Assembly: GCA_019188255.1 (NCBI GenBank)
Contig: JAETXT010000011.1
Coordinates: forward strand, 496,001 to 560,000
Length of the DNA: 64,000 bases
Origin: Verticillium longisporum
Lineage: Eukaryota > Ascomycota > Sordariomycetes > Glomerellales > Plectosphaerellaceae
Direction: 5' to 3'
The translations under genes and the position numbers were made by a program. This document shows positions 54,181 through 64,000 of the stretch, piece by piece. Under the pieces are notes generated by a model. That model made no database searches. It saw nothing but the letters and a program-made list of their open reading frames with translations, and had not been told where the DNA came from. Every line of letters starts with the position of its first letter. Position 1 is the stretch's first letter.

Positions 54181-54520
54181 TCATCCTAAGCTTATGATCA
54201 GTATCACAGTATCCACATGTGCGCTTCTAGACAGGCCTACGTATACGCAGTCTTTGCAAGTATACCCGGCATTCTGGAGTTGTAGGTCGCTGCAAGCCGC
54301 TTTTGTGGCCACGTCGAGTTGTTCGCCAGTTGTGATCGGAGTTGAGGAGGGCCTGTCCAGTCGACCAGAGTAGTCGACCTTGATCTTCCTGGCACACACA
54401 CCCCAATGATGCGAGTTGGCGAGGACGCTGCTTCAGGAGTTAGCCATGGCAGGATTCATATCAAGAAACGGCGGACCTCGTGGCGTAACAAGCAAGCATT
54501 GCTATAACTGAATATTTCAT
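54181..54520 (-). CDS. small secreted Cys-containing protein, 96 aa
   Basis: Exons 54520-54477 and 54427-54181. Splicing out 49 nt (branch GGCTAACTC, acceptor GCAG) joins the start to SVLANSHHWGVC and gives a textbook signal peptide (MKYSVIAMLACYAT then SVLA), with cleavage expected after the Ala. The mature part of ~78 residues has four Cys (in GVCAR, AACSD and YTCKDC) that could form two disulfides, plus a Lys/Arg-rich stretch (ARKIKVD). Such small, Cys-containing secreted proteins in AT-rich, gene-poor DNA are typical of host- or microbe-interaction effectors, but no family is recognised. The donor is unusual (GTCCGC) and the last ~15 residues are hydrophobic (DTVILIISLG), so the end may differ from this model. 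Confidence 0.45.
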
Positions 54521-57152
54521 GTTGGAAGGGTTTAAAGATGTTGAGAAAGATGTAGCTCGATAGATGGAGAGAAGATGAATGGATGCGACATGAACATCAT
54601 TCAGGTCGCAGCCAAATGGACCCCTTTTATAGCTTTCAGAACGGCCAAGTCTCTCGATAATCATGAATTCGAAGGATCTCGTAGTACGTTTCCAAGTGTC
54701 GAATTCGGCATCCGAGTTGGCGATGTGGTGGTTACCGCAGTCAAGCATTGCCTAAGTCGAGTCACACAGAGTTTGTGCCACATGAAGCCGAGTCCTCAAT
54801 CATCACATTCCATACTAGCAAGGGGCCGCAAAGTTTATAGCGATCTGATATCTGACACGTGCTCGGAAGATACCGATGGAGTTGTTCATGAATCTTTATC
54901 AACCTGAATCACTACAACAAAGTTTATTGCCGTCTTAGGCTTTCGGTCAACACCGCTGCCATTCAAGACCATCTAGCAAAGCTAAAGAAATAAAATTTTG
55001 TGGTACTTATTCTTGATCAAGTGACCTTCGAACCCTTCTTAAGCGCAAGTTGCGAAGTTACTAGGTCGGTTCTTAACGCTCATGATCTCACGTGCCTCGG
55101 CTATTACCGACCTCCCCTTTGGAAGTTCATTGGCGTGATTTTTACCCAGGTTCTATCAGAACTCGCTGCTGGACATGATTCAATCTTCCAGCTGATTTCA
55201 GCTGCATCTTTGAAGTTTCCGGACACTGTTTCGACAGGCTGCTTTTGTGAACCAGGAATAGAAATTGGGCGAGAAGCTGTGAATCCCAGCCCATGGTCTG
55301 CTCAGTAAGGACAAACCGTTGGAATGAAGCTTGCTATAATGAGACTTGCAAAAGAGCAGTTCCTGTTCAGGAGGAGTCCCTTCTTCGGAGGTAGATCCTG
55401 GATATTTCCTCATTTTCTTGGCACGCAGCCGGCGTGTAGTGAACGAAGCAAGCGTATTTCGGATTCTGGACTCCGGTACTGATCTGAGCTACCGTATACA
55501 TGTATCCCCGACCTACCTAAATCTCTTTAGCCCTCTAACCTTCACCGGCCTCGGACCCCCAGTTTACTGTCAAGTTCATTAAGTTTCAACCGCGGGACGA
55601 GTACCGACCAGGGGGGGCCGACCACGGGGCTGATCAGGGGGCCAACTATTTGATGACTTCCCCAACAATTGCCCTAGTATCTTATATACATTTCATCAGC
55701 TGGCAGGCCAGCCTTAATAAGGTGGTATAACTTTGTGAAAGGAAAGGAACTTCACTGGTTATACCGTCTAAGCGTACCCCCACAGGTAGGGGTGGTCGCT
55801 ACCTCGGAGGGTATCGAAACTTTTTCCCCCAATAATGTGACCCATCGTTCGCGCTAGCAATATCTTTGATCTATCCAAAGCTTATGTGGGCGTTTCTGTA
55901 AAGTTACCGTGGAGAGGTATATATCGCGGTGGGTGCAAGTACCTCGACTCGACAAGGGGTGCAGCCGTGGATTTGGGTTGACAGCTAGCTGCCAGGCCTC
56001 ATGCAGAGACAGCCTGTCCCCGTGAAGTTGCCTGTGGGTCAGCTGGGGCAATCTGGTGGGTCTTAATCTGAGAGTTGTGCGAAATTTTAGCCTGTAACTA
56101 TGTAATAGGCTTCGACGGGATGAGTTCATTCAAGGTCAAACCTCATATTGTACGTTGGATACAGTTCTTGTCGTTTATCTCCGTTTCGGTAAAACTTTCA
56201 AGGTATAGCTACGGGCTTGAACCGAGCCACGTCGTTGTCTGCTCGCCGAGTGCTCGTACACGGGTATCAGTTTATTCAGATATTTAGAGACTTTGACTTA
56301 TCCCTCCGAAGTCTCTGCATCCTACTGTGACCAAACCTTGTGATCAGTCATAGCCGAGCCCTCGGCGATCGCATTACGTTCGTTTCCTTTCATCAAGCGG
56401 AAGAAGAGTTGGCGAGTGTAAAAGACCAGACCTGTAACGGTGTATGAGCCTGCAGCCTACACATACATCTATGGATGCAGCTCAACTGAAGATACGTCGC
56501 TGATTTAATACATACCCTTTTAGTTCAATTCCATAGCTTCGCCTGATCAAGCATATGACGGTGTGAGACCTGCAACTAAGCCTCAATGGGGTCAGCCCGT
56601 AGTAGTGGGTATCACGGCACTTTAAAAATTCATTGAACCGAGGCTTCAGGTGGCACGATTTCAGAACGCCCGGAGAGATACCAAAGCAATACGCGTATCT
56701 GGGACAAGCCTCGGGATTTCGACTTGTCAAAAGCCGTAAACACATTATTCCTGGCAATGATCATCAAAGAAGACTTCATTATCATCAATTTGAGTTCGCT
56801 CTGCCAGCAGTTGATGCGCTTCAACGGAGTCTCATAGGCCTTTACCTCCGAAACTGAACGGCGAATCCGTTTCTGTGTGTTATCATCGGCCAGTAACAGC
56901 AGATTTTTAACTTCGAGCCAGGATCGTGAGGTTCGAATTTGAGTCATGATGTTTTTGTGGTCGAGAAAGCGAGGCGGCCGGCGCGTGGCAGCTCCCGGGG
57001 CGAGTTCAAGTCCTGCGCCTGGACATGTTCTGTGGCCAAGTATAAGTAGCGATGTGACACCGCACCCTGAAGAACTCATCTAACATCAGTCTCATCATTC
57101 ACATTCAAGTCGTATCTTCCAACAAACCTCGCCAATTATCTACTCCATCAAC
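54521..57152. other. AT-rich, gene-poor region, 2.6 kb
   Basis: No gene is supported. A patch at ~55590-55650 rich in runs of G (AGGGGGGGCCGACCACGGGG) and the short inverted pair GGTATAAC/GTTATACC at ~55723-55767 may be remnants of a small DNA transposon, but no complete termini are seen. A TATAAG motif at ~57039 is the likely TATA element of the next gene. Confidence 0.4.
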
Positions 57153-57970
57153 ATGCGTGTCGCTTGCCTCCTGAGCCTCATGGTTGCCCTGGCTGCCGCG
57201 GCCCCAAGTGTGGAACCAGGTGTTTCGCTAGCATCTGCGAATAGGGCCATTCGAGACGTTATTGCTCGTTATGCCGGTAAGTTCTGGTTTTGTGTTCCTC
57301 GCTTCTGTGTGCGTAGCCGAAGCTGACAGTGGAACGAAGGCGGAGACTCCAAGGTTGTACGTTCGGTGGATAGCAATGAACATCTGGCAGTCAGCCCAGC
57401 CCCTGCCGGAGATCAATTATCGGCACAAGATTGCGTCCTTGACCATAGAATACGCATCACGTCGACAGAAGAGTTCATCGGCTGGGACATGCAGCTCAGC
57501 CAGGTGTTCAGGGGACCAATCGAAATCGAGATTGAGAATGGGAGGTCCGTGCTGATACCATCACGATCACTTCTGGCCTCAGTTCAGAGATGAACTTCAT
57601 TACATCATCTTTGAGCTTAGAATTCGGCGTTTCCTTCAGCAAAGCTTGGACAACCGACTCAAGGCAACATGGCACGGTCTCTATCCCCGCGGGCAGTCAT
57701 GGCGCAATTGTTATCAACCCGGTAACGACACGCCGCTTCGGTATTGTGATGAAAGGCTGCCAGGGACGTGCGGTACAGGTTGCTAAATTCATGGCCGATT
57801 CTTTCAAGGAGCACGTCCTTAACGGAATCACGTTCATACAAGGCGAGATCTCGCTCTGTTCGAGGCCTGTCAATGAACCTATGCGCCGCTGCGAAGGTGA
57901 AGGCACTCTCAACTCGATCGGCCCTACCGAATTGCACGTTGAGGGTGGCCCGAAAGAAGCGTCTCCCTAG
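57153..57970 (+). CDS. predicted secreted protein, 238 aa, unknown function
   Basis: Exons 57153-57276, 57340-57544 and 57583-57970 keep one frame. The N-terminus is a clear signal peptide (MRVACLLSLMVALAAAA, then P/S). The mature part starts polar, then has DCVLDHRIRITSTEEFIGW, an alternating hydrophobic/polar region rich in Ser/Thr (SSLSLEFGVSFSKAW), IPAGSHGAIVINP and GCQGRAVQV. Four Cys occur in DCV, KGCQ, LCSRP and RRCEG. The pattern suggests an all-beta secreted protein, of the kind often seen among fungal effector or defence proteins; no family is assigned. The second intron is only 38 nt with a GTCCGT donor, near or below the usual minimum, so two shorter or broken frames are possible instead. 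A TATAAG element lies ~110 bp upstream of the ATG. Confidence 0.5.
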
Positions 57971-58821
57971 ATATCTTACAGTCACCTCAGGAGGCGCTAG
58001 GCAATGCCACATTTCAGCCATTTCGTCAGCGTCCCCGACGCTGCAAGACGAAACATCTGGATGATCGGCACAAGCCAAGGACGTGGTCTCAGGCTTTTCT
58101 GGAGCGAAAGAGTATCTGGGAATCGCCTGGTTGTCCACAACGATGTGGTGCCGGATAACCTGAGTGGATCATTTTATGATGCATGATGCCACGTTTACCT
58201 CTCGTCATTTTCTTTCTGCTATGCCCCTGTTTCGGAATGGTCTCGAAATCCCGAAGCTAAGTAGGCTATCCCATTAACCCCGTCGATTTATCTTCATCTA
58301 TGGGTATCGTCCAAATAGTCAAAACAAGTCAGTCATTACCGCATATAACATCCCACCACCCGTAATGCCAGCATTGGTATACAGTACTGGCTGTGTGATT
58401 GAATCTACGTAGAAATCAAGAATTTATCATGATGATTTATTCCTTGTATTATAATTGTAAAGAACCCAAGGCTCGCACTCGTAGTTCTGACGAAGAAAGC
58501 ATAATAAACTTGAAAATTGGAAGGAGGTCTATCATTAATATCGCAATATACGTTTTCCAACCCCCAACTAGTTACCTAAGCTCGTACCGACCGCCGATTC
58601 TTGCCTTCAGCAAGTCTATCTTGCACGTTCTTGTCCGGCATACCATAGCCTGCCCTGCGTCGCCGAATTCAGGAACCGACTACACTTTACCAAAGGCACC
58701 CCATTCTAGAAGAAGTCATTATACGGCACGGGCATGTACACAGCCGTAGCCTCTGGTGCTGTATAAACCTTGAAGCCGGCTCTGTGTTAGAAGAGTTAGG
58801 CAACAGCACCCCGGCGACACA
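57971..58821. other. AT-rich intergenic
   Basis: A 60-codon frame at 58004-58186 on the plus strand (ending LSGSFYDA) lies directly after the secreted-protein stop and might be a lost or further exon, but no splice joins it convincingly. From 58200 on the DNA is AT-rich with nothing recognisable. Confidence 0.4.
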
Positions 58822-61800
58822 TTACTCATCATTCTGACCAGCATCCTCACTTTCGTCGCCTCCGATTGTGAACCTCGCATGGCGCTTCTGCATTGCACCT
58901 AGAACGCGCAACCGTGGATTGCTCTGCGCTCTCCGCCTCCTTGCTTGCAGGTGGTGATCAAGTGAGGTCTCGTGAAGCTGTGGTTTGAGAAACTCCAGCT
59001 CGGCAAAATTGTCACCGAAGATGCTGACAACCGACTCGCCGCTGCTGTTCTTGAACACGAGCCAGTCCCTCTCGTCTGCTGCTACACTACGGACGAGGTT
59101 GCCGGCAATGGTCTGGAGAGTTGCCTGGTTTGACTGAACTGTTTCCTCGCCTGACGCGAGAATCATTTTGAGAAGAAGCGCCAGTGGGCTGTTCCCCTGC
59201 TTGTCGCTCCGAGTCGCCCAAGGCTTCCATGCGTCAAAGAACCCGGAAAGAATAGACGCCATGTCGATATCAGCTAGGTTCAGCGCTGTTCCAAAAGCGG
59301 AGGCAACCAGATCATTTCCCCGGTCGTGGCCATGCGATGCCAGCAGGGCTTCTCGAATGACTCCCGCAGTGACTTGATCACCAAGGGCGGCACTTAATTC
59401 GAGGGGGTTGAGGGGTATGCGCTTTCCCTTGTAACGGTACTCTTCGGTGAGCGTGAATGAAGCCCCAAGCGTCCATTTATTCACCTCTCGTAGACGGAAA
59501 AGCATGCGGACCATTGAGGCATCCTTTGCCGTCACGGCCTCAAAGAGTGCCGCCTGCATGCTGGCGCCATGAAGCAGGAGTTCTTCCATTGCGGCAGTCC
59601 GCCCATGGCGGAGCGCTAGGAACAGAGGGGTATGGCCTGAGACCGCGCATGGAACAGGCTTCTCGTCGCCACCGCGACAGAAGTCAGGATACTCCACCTG
59701 ACATCGAGCATCAACCTCAGAACCATGCGCCAAGAGCAGCTTGATGAAGCCTAAAGTATCCCCCTCTGACTGAGCCGCATGATGCAAGGCTGTCATGCCG
59801 TGGATGTCTGTAGCGTTTGGGTTTGCTCGAGGTGTCTCGTCCTGCAGAAAGTAGCGCGCAAGGTCATGGAGGTCCTCCTTGGTTGCGGAGATGAGTTTCT
59901 GATCGATGGATTGCTGCCTATGATCATCACTGGAAGCTTTGAGTGTGCCTATTGGTGCTTCCCCTGTGACCCCGAGGAGTTGTGAATTTGTGATAGTAGG
60001 CCACGTACATGTGTACATGGACATCGAAGTCTGGTCGAGGGGCATCAGAACTGATGCGGTAAGAACGCCTTGGAAATGCTTCCCGACGAAAGCACGGAGC
60101 TCATGACCAATATTTTCCAACCGAATGCTCTCGTAGTCGGTTCTAGCTCTGCCACAGAGGAAAAAAGCTTGAGTTAGCCGATTTTCTGCAAGGCTGTTCG
60201 TCGACGAGCTGACACCAGATGTATTGACGTACCGAACATAGGGGGCAAGACCCTGATGTATCTGACGTTCCACGCCATCAAATCCCTGCACTAAAATCTG
60301 CAAGAGATCGATACTGGCAGTTTCAGATAGTTTACTCAAGTATCTGGTGCATGCATCCAAAGGGCCAGAGACCTGCAATGCAAGAGGCTGTCGATAGAAA
60401 CTCGAATCCAAAGCATTGGTTCGGGCCCGCGTTGACTCAAGTACAACTCCCACGGAGGTTGTAACATTGCCAAGATCATGCCTGAGAGAAGATCCCCTGG
60501 AGTGGGTATAAACCATGTATTGATGTGCAATGTGCCGTCCGAGGACCACAGCCTCGCACAAGACTCGAATCGTGTTCCAAGCTGAGATACACTCTTGAGT
60601 TGAGAGAAATTCTGCATCGATGGGGAAGTAGAAGGAATCATCAAGAACAGGATCCCAGGAGGCTTCCTGTTCCTGCATAAAGGCAGCGCCGACACTGGCT
60701 GGCTCGGGTTGTTGCTGGTCGTCATCGCTATCACTTGCCCCCTCCTCCCCTAGGTCATCGACCGCTCGGGGCAGGATAGCAAGTGACACCTCCTGAAGGT
60801 GCTTTGAGACATGGTCGTAGAATATACGAGATTCTTGCTGGAAGGTTGCTTCGCAAAATGCGCAACTATCTATCTTCTGCAACGGTGGACGATGTGTCGC
60901 CTCGTGGCTTGCCCATCGGTCTGTTTGATTGTACAATGTCGTGTCACGACAACTCATATCTGTGCATATATAGGGTGTCAAGTCTGTAAACACGTGTGCT
61001 CTGCGCCGATTGAGTCAGTTCATCCTGTGTTATTTCGGAGTTCAAGGGGGAGAGGTTTTGGGCGACGTACTTCCATTCTCTTTTCGTATTCACCTCTGCT
61101 ACAAGTTTAAAGCAAATGGGGCAGACAAATCCATGACCATAGTTCTCTGGCATTGGAGGAATTTGAGGGCGGTCGAATACCGCTGCCGATGACATGCTTC
61201 TCCCAGAAGCAAGGGTGGCCAGCGATGCGTCGTATTGAGCACCGCGATCAGGATATCGTAACCCAGATATCGGTGCTGGCTTTCGGTTAGTTGAGAATAT
61301 AGATGAGTAAGGCGCAGTCGAGTTTGTCGGAATGGTGGTCTCGGGCTGGCTGGAGAACAAGGTCTCCGTCACATCATCTTGTATTTGCGTCTGTGGCTTC
61401 ATGCTAGTGGCCTTCATCTCACGCAACATCCCAGCGCGGATCGTGTTGGCCTCAGCAAGTCGTTCGACCAGAAGTTTTGGTAGAAGTCCAAACCGGTCAC
61501 GAATTTTGCGACAATAGACCATGGCCTCTTCGGAAGAAACAACAAATTGTTCTTCAATCTCCACAGACGTCTGCGTAATTTCGTCATGCTTCAGTACAGT
61601 CTCCAACGCTGGTGTTTCCAGAGTATGAGATAGATCCATCAGACAGTTGATGTAAACAGCAATGTCCTCGACGAGCTCTGTAAGGCTAATTGCTAAACTG
61701 TCTGACGAGGAGTTGGGATTGGGATTGGGTGTTTCTTCAGACATCGTGTACTGCGTCATAGTCTCGGCTTTTTCCAGTAATTCTGGAAGTTGGCTGGCCG

Positions 61801-62158
61801 CGCTGGGCTCTACAGTATCAGACAGCTCATGAGAAAGTGCTTGTGAGACGGTTGTTCCGAGCCGCCAAAGTAAAGTGACCAAATGGGTTCGAAGCTCTTG
61901 TGAAGGTGCCAGGACCTCATCAAGAAACCCGTCATGAGCTGATAGCCCATCTCCCCAAAGAAAGAAACGTTCATATTCGTTGCGAAATTTCCTTTCCGCG
62001 TCATGTTTGGTTTTTGAAAGGCTCTTGACAAGAGATGCCATGGAGGATCGGATGGCTATGAATAGTTGGGCTATGAAGCCAGATCCGTGCTCGGGAGCCT
62101 TAGGGGTAGACGCCCAGGTTTCGACATCATGCCGGCTCAGAAACGAAGGTCGACCCAT
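58822..62158 (-). CDS. large C2H2 zinc-finger and ankyrin-repeat protein
   Basis: One gene of 1088 aa: exons 62158-61071 and 61000-58822, with a 70-nt GTACGT..CAG intron that joins KREWK to AHVFTDLTPYIC. The N-terminal part (FLWGDGLSAHDGFLDEV, then HLVTLLWRLGTTV) is the helical leader found in fungal proteins of this type. Around residues 345-440 lie C2H2-like fingers (FVCPICFKLV with AHVFTD, YICTDMSC with HEATH, CAFC with FYDHVSKH). After a long acidic and helical middle come ankyrin repeats (HGMTALHHAAQSEGD, SGHTPLFLALRHGRTAAMEE). These multi-domain proteins are often counted among fungal NLR-like/heterokaryon-incompatibility-related proteins, though no NACHT or NB-ARC motif is seen here. 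It is divergent from the HeLo/DUF7580-like gene, 397 bp between starts. Confidence 0.8.
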
Positions 62159-62555
62159 GAAAACGCGGTCGAGAAGAAAAATTAGATATCGGATTCTAGG
62201 CGCCTCAGCAGCACTACCTCGTAAACATCCGTAAAAATGGTTGTTTGTAGGATGCCAAATGTGGAGGTGCGGGGGCAGCCGGCAGGAACATCAGGTGAGC
62301 GCCTCTATTCATGAAGTAAAGGTCAGCCAGTGGCTCATGAAGTGTCGAATGAGAGGCGCAGGCGAAACTGCGACCTATTCGTCCCTAAACGAGCATGTTC
62401 AGCTGATCTGTCGTCGTGCATGGGCAAGGCTGTGAGCCCCTCTTTTCACGCATTCTGAACCACCCTTTCACACCTGCTGCGTTGGCAAGCAATGTTCGCT
62501 CAAATCACTGACGATCGTAGACACGAATGAAGGGAGAAGTCGGCCTTGATTCATA
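62159..62555. promoter_or_regulatory. bidirectional spacer of the ankyrin/HeLo-like pair
   Basis: A 397-bp spacer between divergent starts that must carry both promoters. No specific binding site is recognised. Confidence 0.45.
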
Positions 62556-64000
62556 ATGAGTGGCGTGGAAGTCATTGTGGGCGCCGTTCTCGGTTCAGTG
62601 CCTATTGCCCTCGAGGCGTACGACAGGTCAGGACGATTGTTCGAGACAATTTCGACATTCCGGCATTATGCGAAAGAAGTCGACCTCCTGGACGCAAAAA
62701 TCGGTACTCAGCGCGTCATATTCCGCAACAATGCCATCAACCTGCTCACGGCGGTGACGCAAGATCGCGACTCGGTGCAGGAGGTCCTAAAGCGACCGTC
62801 CCCAGAGCTGCCGGCTGCACATGCACGCCTCAGCATGTCACCAATGTATAGGCATCGCATTGATACTCTGGCTGAGCTATTCGTATCATGCCGACAGCTA
62901 TCGGACCAAGTAAACTGTGTGTTGCAAGAGTTGTGCGTGCAATTCGAAGCCATCCGGTGCGAAGTGGGCACCGTCAGTCAGGTGAGGTTCGCATGCGCAG
63001 TCTCGTAGACATTAGCTTATGGGCAAGCAGAAGCTGAGTACGTCGGAATGGTTCAAACATGTCAGATCTCGAGTCAAGCTCGGTCTCAGCAAGCCGCAGA
63101 CCGAAAAAGCCATCAAAAAGTTGAGAGCGCTGAACGGAGATTTCGAATCCATTGCCACTCATATCATTGATGGGCTTCGGCAGCTATCCCTGGATTCTCG
63201 AGGGGGGAAGCACAATGCATCGTACCGATCGTTCAGCGACATGGACACCCTACGGAAGTATCGCCGGACTCGATATGCTTCCAAAGCCATCCACTCGACA
63301 CTGCACGAGCGCTGGATGTGCTCATCGCACCCTTCTCATTCATTTGCGCTGAACATTGTCGGTCATGATACGAATACTGGCAAAGGGAAGGCCAAAGTTG
63401 ATGCTTGTAGCTATGTGACGTGCGAACTTGCCACAGTTCCTGGTCAATTCTTTTCACCCACGGAAGCGGAATTGCGACTGGAGATCGAGCAAGTTTGCGA
63501 GTCGGACGACGAGAATCAGAATTTGCGGCAGCAAGGTGATGCCCAGCGAGTCGCAGAGTTTCAGCAGCTGGCAATTTCTCTTGAGACCAATGTTGGTGGA
63601 GTCCGACCAGTCAAGCTGGCGAAGTCGAAAGCAGGGCTCGGGAGGCTGTTTCGAGGTATCTCAACTTCGGACAAGCGGCTGCCGGGACCTGCCGAGGCCG
63701 CGGTGGCCCATCCGTCTGACCTTCCACAGTCTGTGACCGCCAGCGCAGTGGCTGAACCAATGAACACGGCTGCCGTGCCTTCACCGACTCCCAACCCATC
63801 AGCAGTCGTGGACTTTTGCAGGGAGTTGCGCATCCTCACGTCGGACTGCATACAGCGTTCGCTGGTGGCGACATGGGAGCTACCTCGCGCCCAATGGTTC
63901 CATATTCCCGAGGCGGCCTTACAGACGCAGAATGCATCCCAGTCCATCTCGGATCTCATCCAGTGGATTGCTGAGAAACCTGTCGTGCGATCCCTCTCTC
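62556..64000 (+). CDS. HeLo/DUF7580-like fungal protein, cut by window end
   Basis: Exon 1 is 62556-62981; exon 2 begins at about 63031 (or 63028) and is still open at 64000, so the gene is partial: 142 aa plus 323 or more. The start, SGVEVIVGAVLGSVPIALEAY, a hydrophobic helix followed by amphipathic helices, recalls the N-terminal helical (HeLo/prion-inhibition type) domain of fungal proteins often listed as DUF7580, which may continue into a kinase-like half. Later helices (KAIKKLRALNGDFESIATHI, and DMDTLRKYRRTRYASKAIHS) fit that layout, and a low-complexity linker (PSPTPNPSAVVDF) precedes the next domain at the edge. In other fungi such helical domains act in membrane-damaging cell-death or allorecognition pathways; a role here is inference. 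It is divergent from the ankyrin gene. Confidence 0.6.

Noticed and set aside
56950..57040. Possible tRNA (GAGTTCAAGTCC near 57000)
   Set aside because: Acceptor and D arms cannot be formed from the flanks.
56630..57079. 149-codon minus-strand frame with its own ATG in the AT-rich island
   Set aside because: Overlaps the promoter of the secreted-protein gene, has no recognisable domain or splice support, and its composition looks random.
60944..61000. Treating the zinc-finger and ankyrin frames on the minus strand as two separate genes
   Set aside because: A clean GTACGT..CAG intron joins them inside a zinc-finger motif, giving one continuous protein.

Overview
The window looks like nuclear DNA of a filamentous ascomycete (Pezizomycotina), most likely a Sordariomycete and plausibly Hypocreales. 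Genes carry short introns (mostly 46-120 nt) with GT..AG ends and CTAAC/CTGAC-type branch sites. 5S rRNA genes are scattered singly between protein genes rather than in an array. The proteins (GABA permease, Zn2Cys6 regulator, arylsulfotransferase, C2H2-ankyrin protein, HeLo/DUF7580-like protein) are typical of this group. No gene clusters like an operon; neighbours are arranged divergently or tail to tail.

Layout. 0-10.4 kb: GABA/amino-acid permease, GH18 chitinase, a 5S gene, CE4 polysaccharide deacetylase lacking one metal-binding His, and an alpha/beta-hydrolase fused to a capping-enzyme-type Cys-phosphatase. 10.4-13.5 kb: gene-poor, with a diverged 5S gene and an AT-rich block. 13.5-23.7 kb: mainly housekeeping genes: NDUFAF3-like complex I assembly factor, ribosomal protein eL34, a small helical protein, a FAR1-type DNA-binding protein with an odd stop codon, a small Ser-rich protein and a Pho8-type alkaline phosphatase. 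25-38.4 kb is more accessory: a solute-binding-protein-like secreted protein, a decayed OPT peptide transporter with a 5S gene 24 bp behind it, a protein made of two copies of an unrecognised Cys-containing domain, an arylsulfotransferase, another 5S gene and a Zn2Cys6 regulator. 39-52.4 kb is again housekeeping: fifth 5S gene, RAD9, Ats1/Kti13-like RCC1 protein, TYR1, an unknown 510-aa protein, an Mpv17/PMP22 protein, SNF8/VPS22 and ribosomal protein uS9 (RPS16). 52.4-58.8 kb is AT-rich and gene-poor, with two predicted small secreted proteins. 58.8-64 kb holds a divergent pair: a C2H2-ankyrin protein and a HeLo/DUF7580-like protein cut by the window end.

Functional links are limited. Chitinase and deacetylase could both act on chitin. 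The Zn2Cys6 regulator is divergent from the arylsulfotransferase and may control it. SNF8/RPS16 and ATS1-like/TYR1 share bidirectional promoters. The most unusual items are the duplicated-domain protein, the in-frame TAG with a 33-codon continuation in the FAR1 gene, the diverged 5S gene with compensated helix changes, the hydrolase-phosphatase fusion and the divergent ankyrin/HeLo pair. Exon coordinates were placed by eye from splice motifs, frame and family resemblance; no search or alignment program was run.
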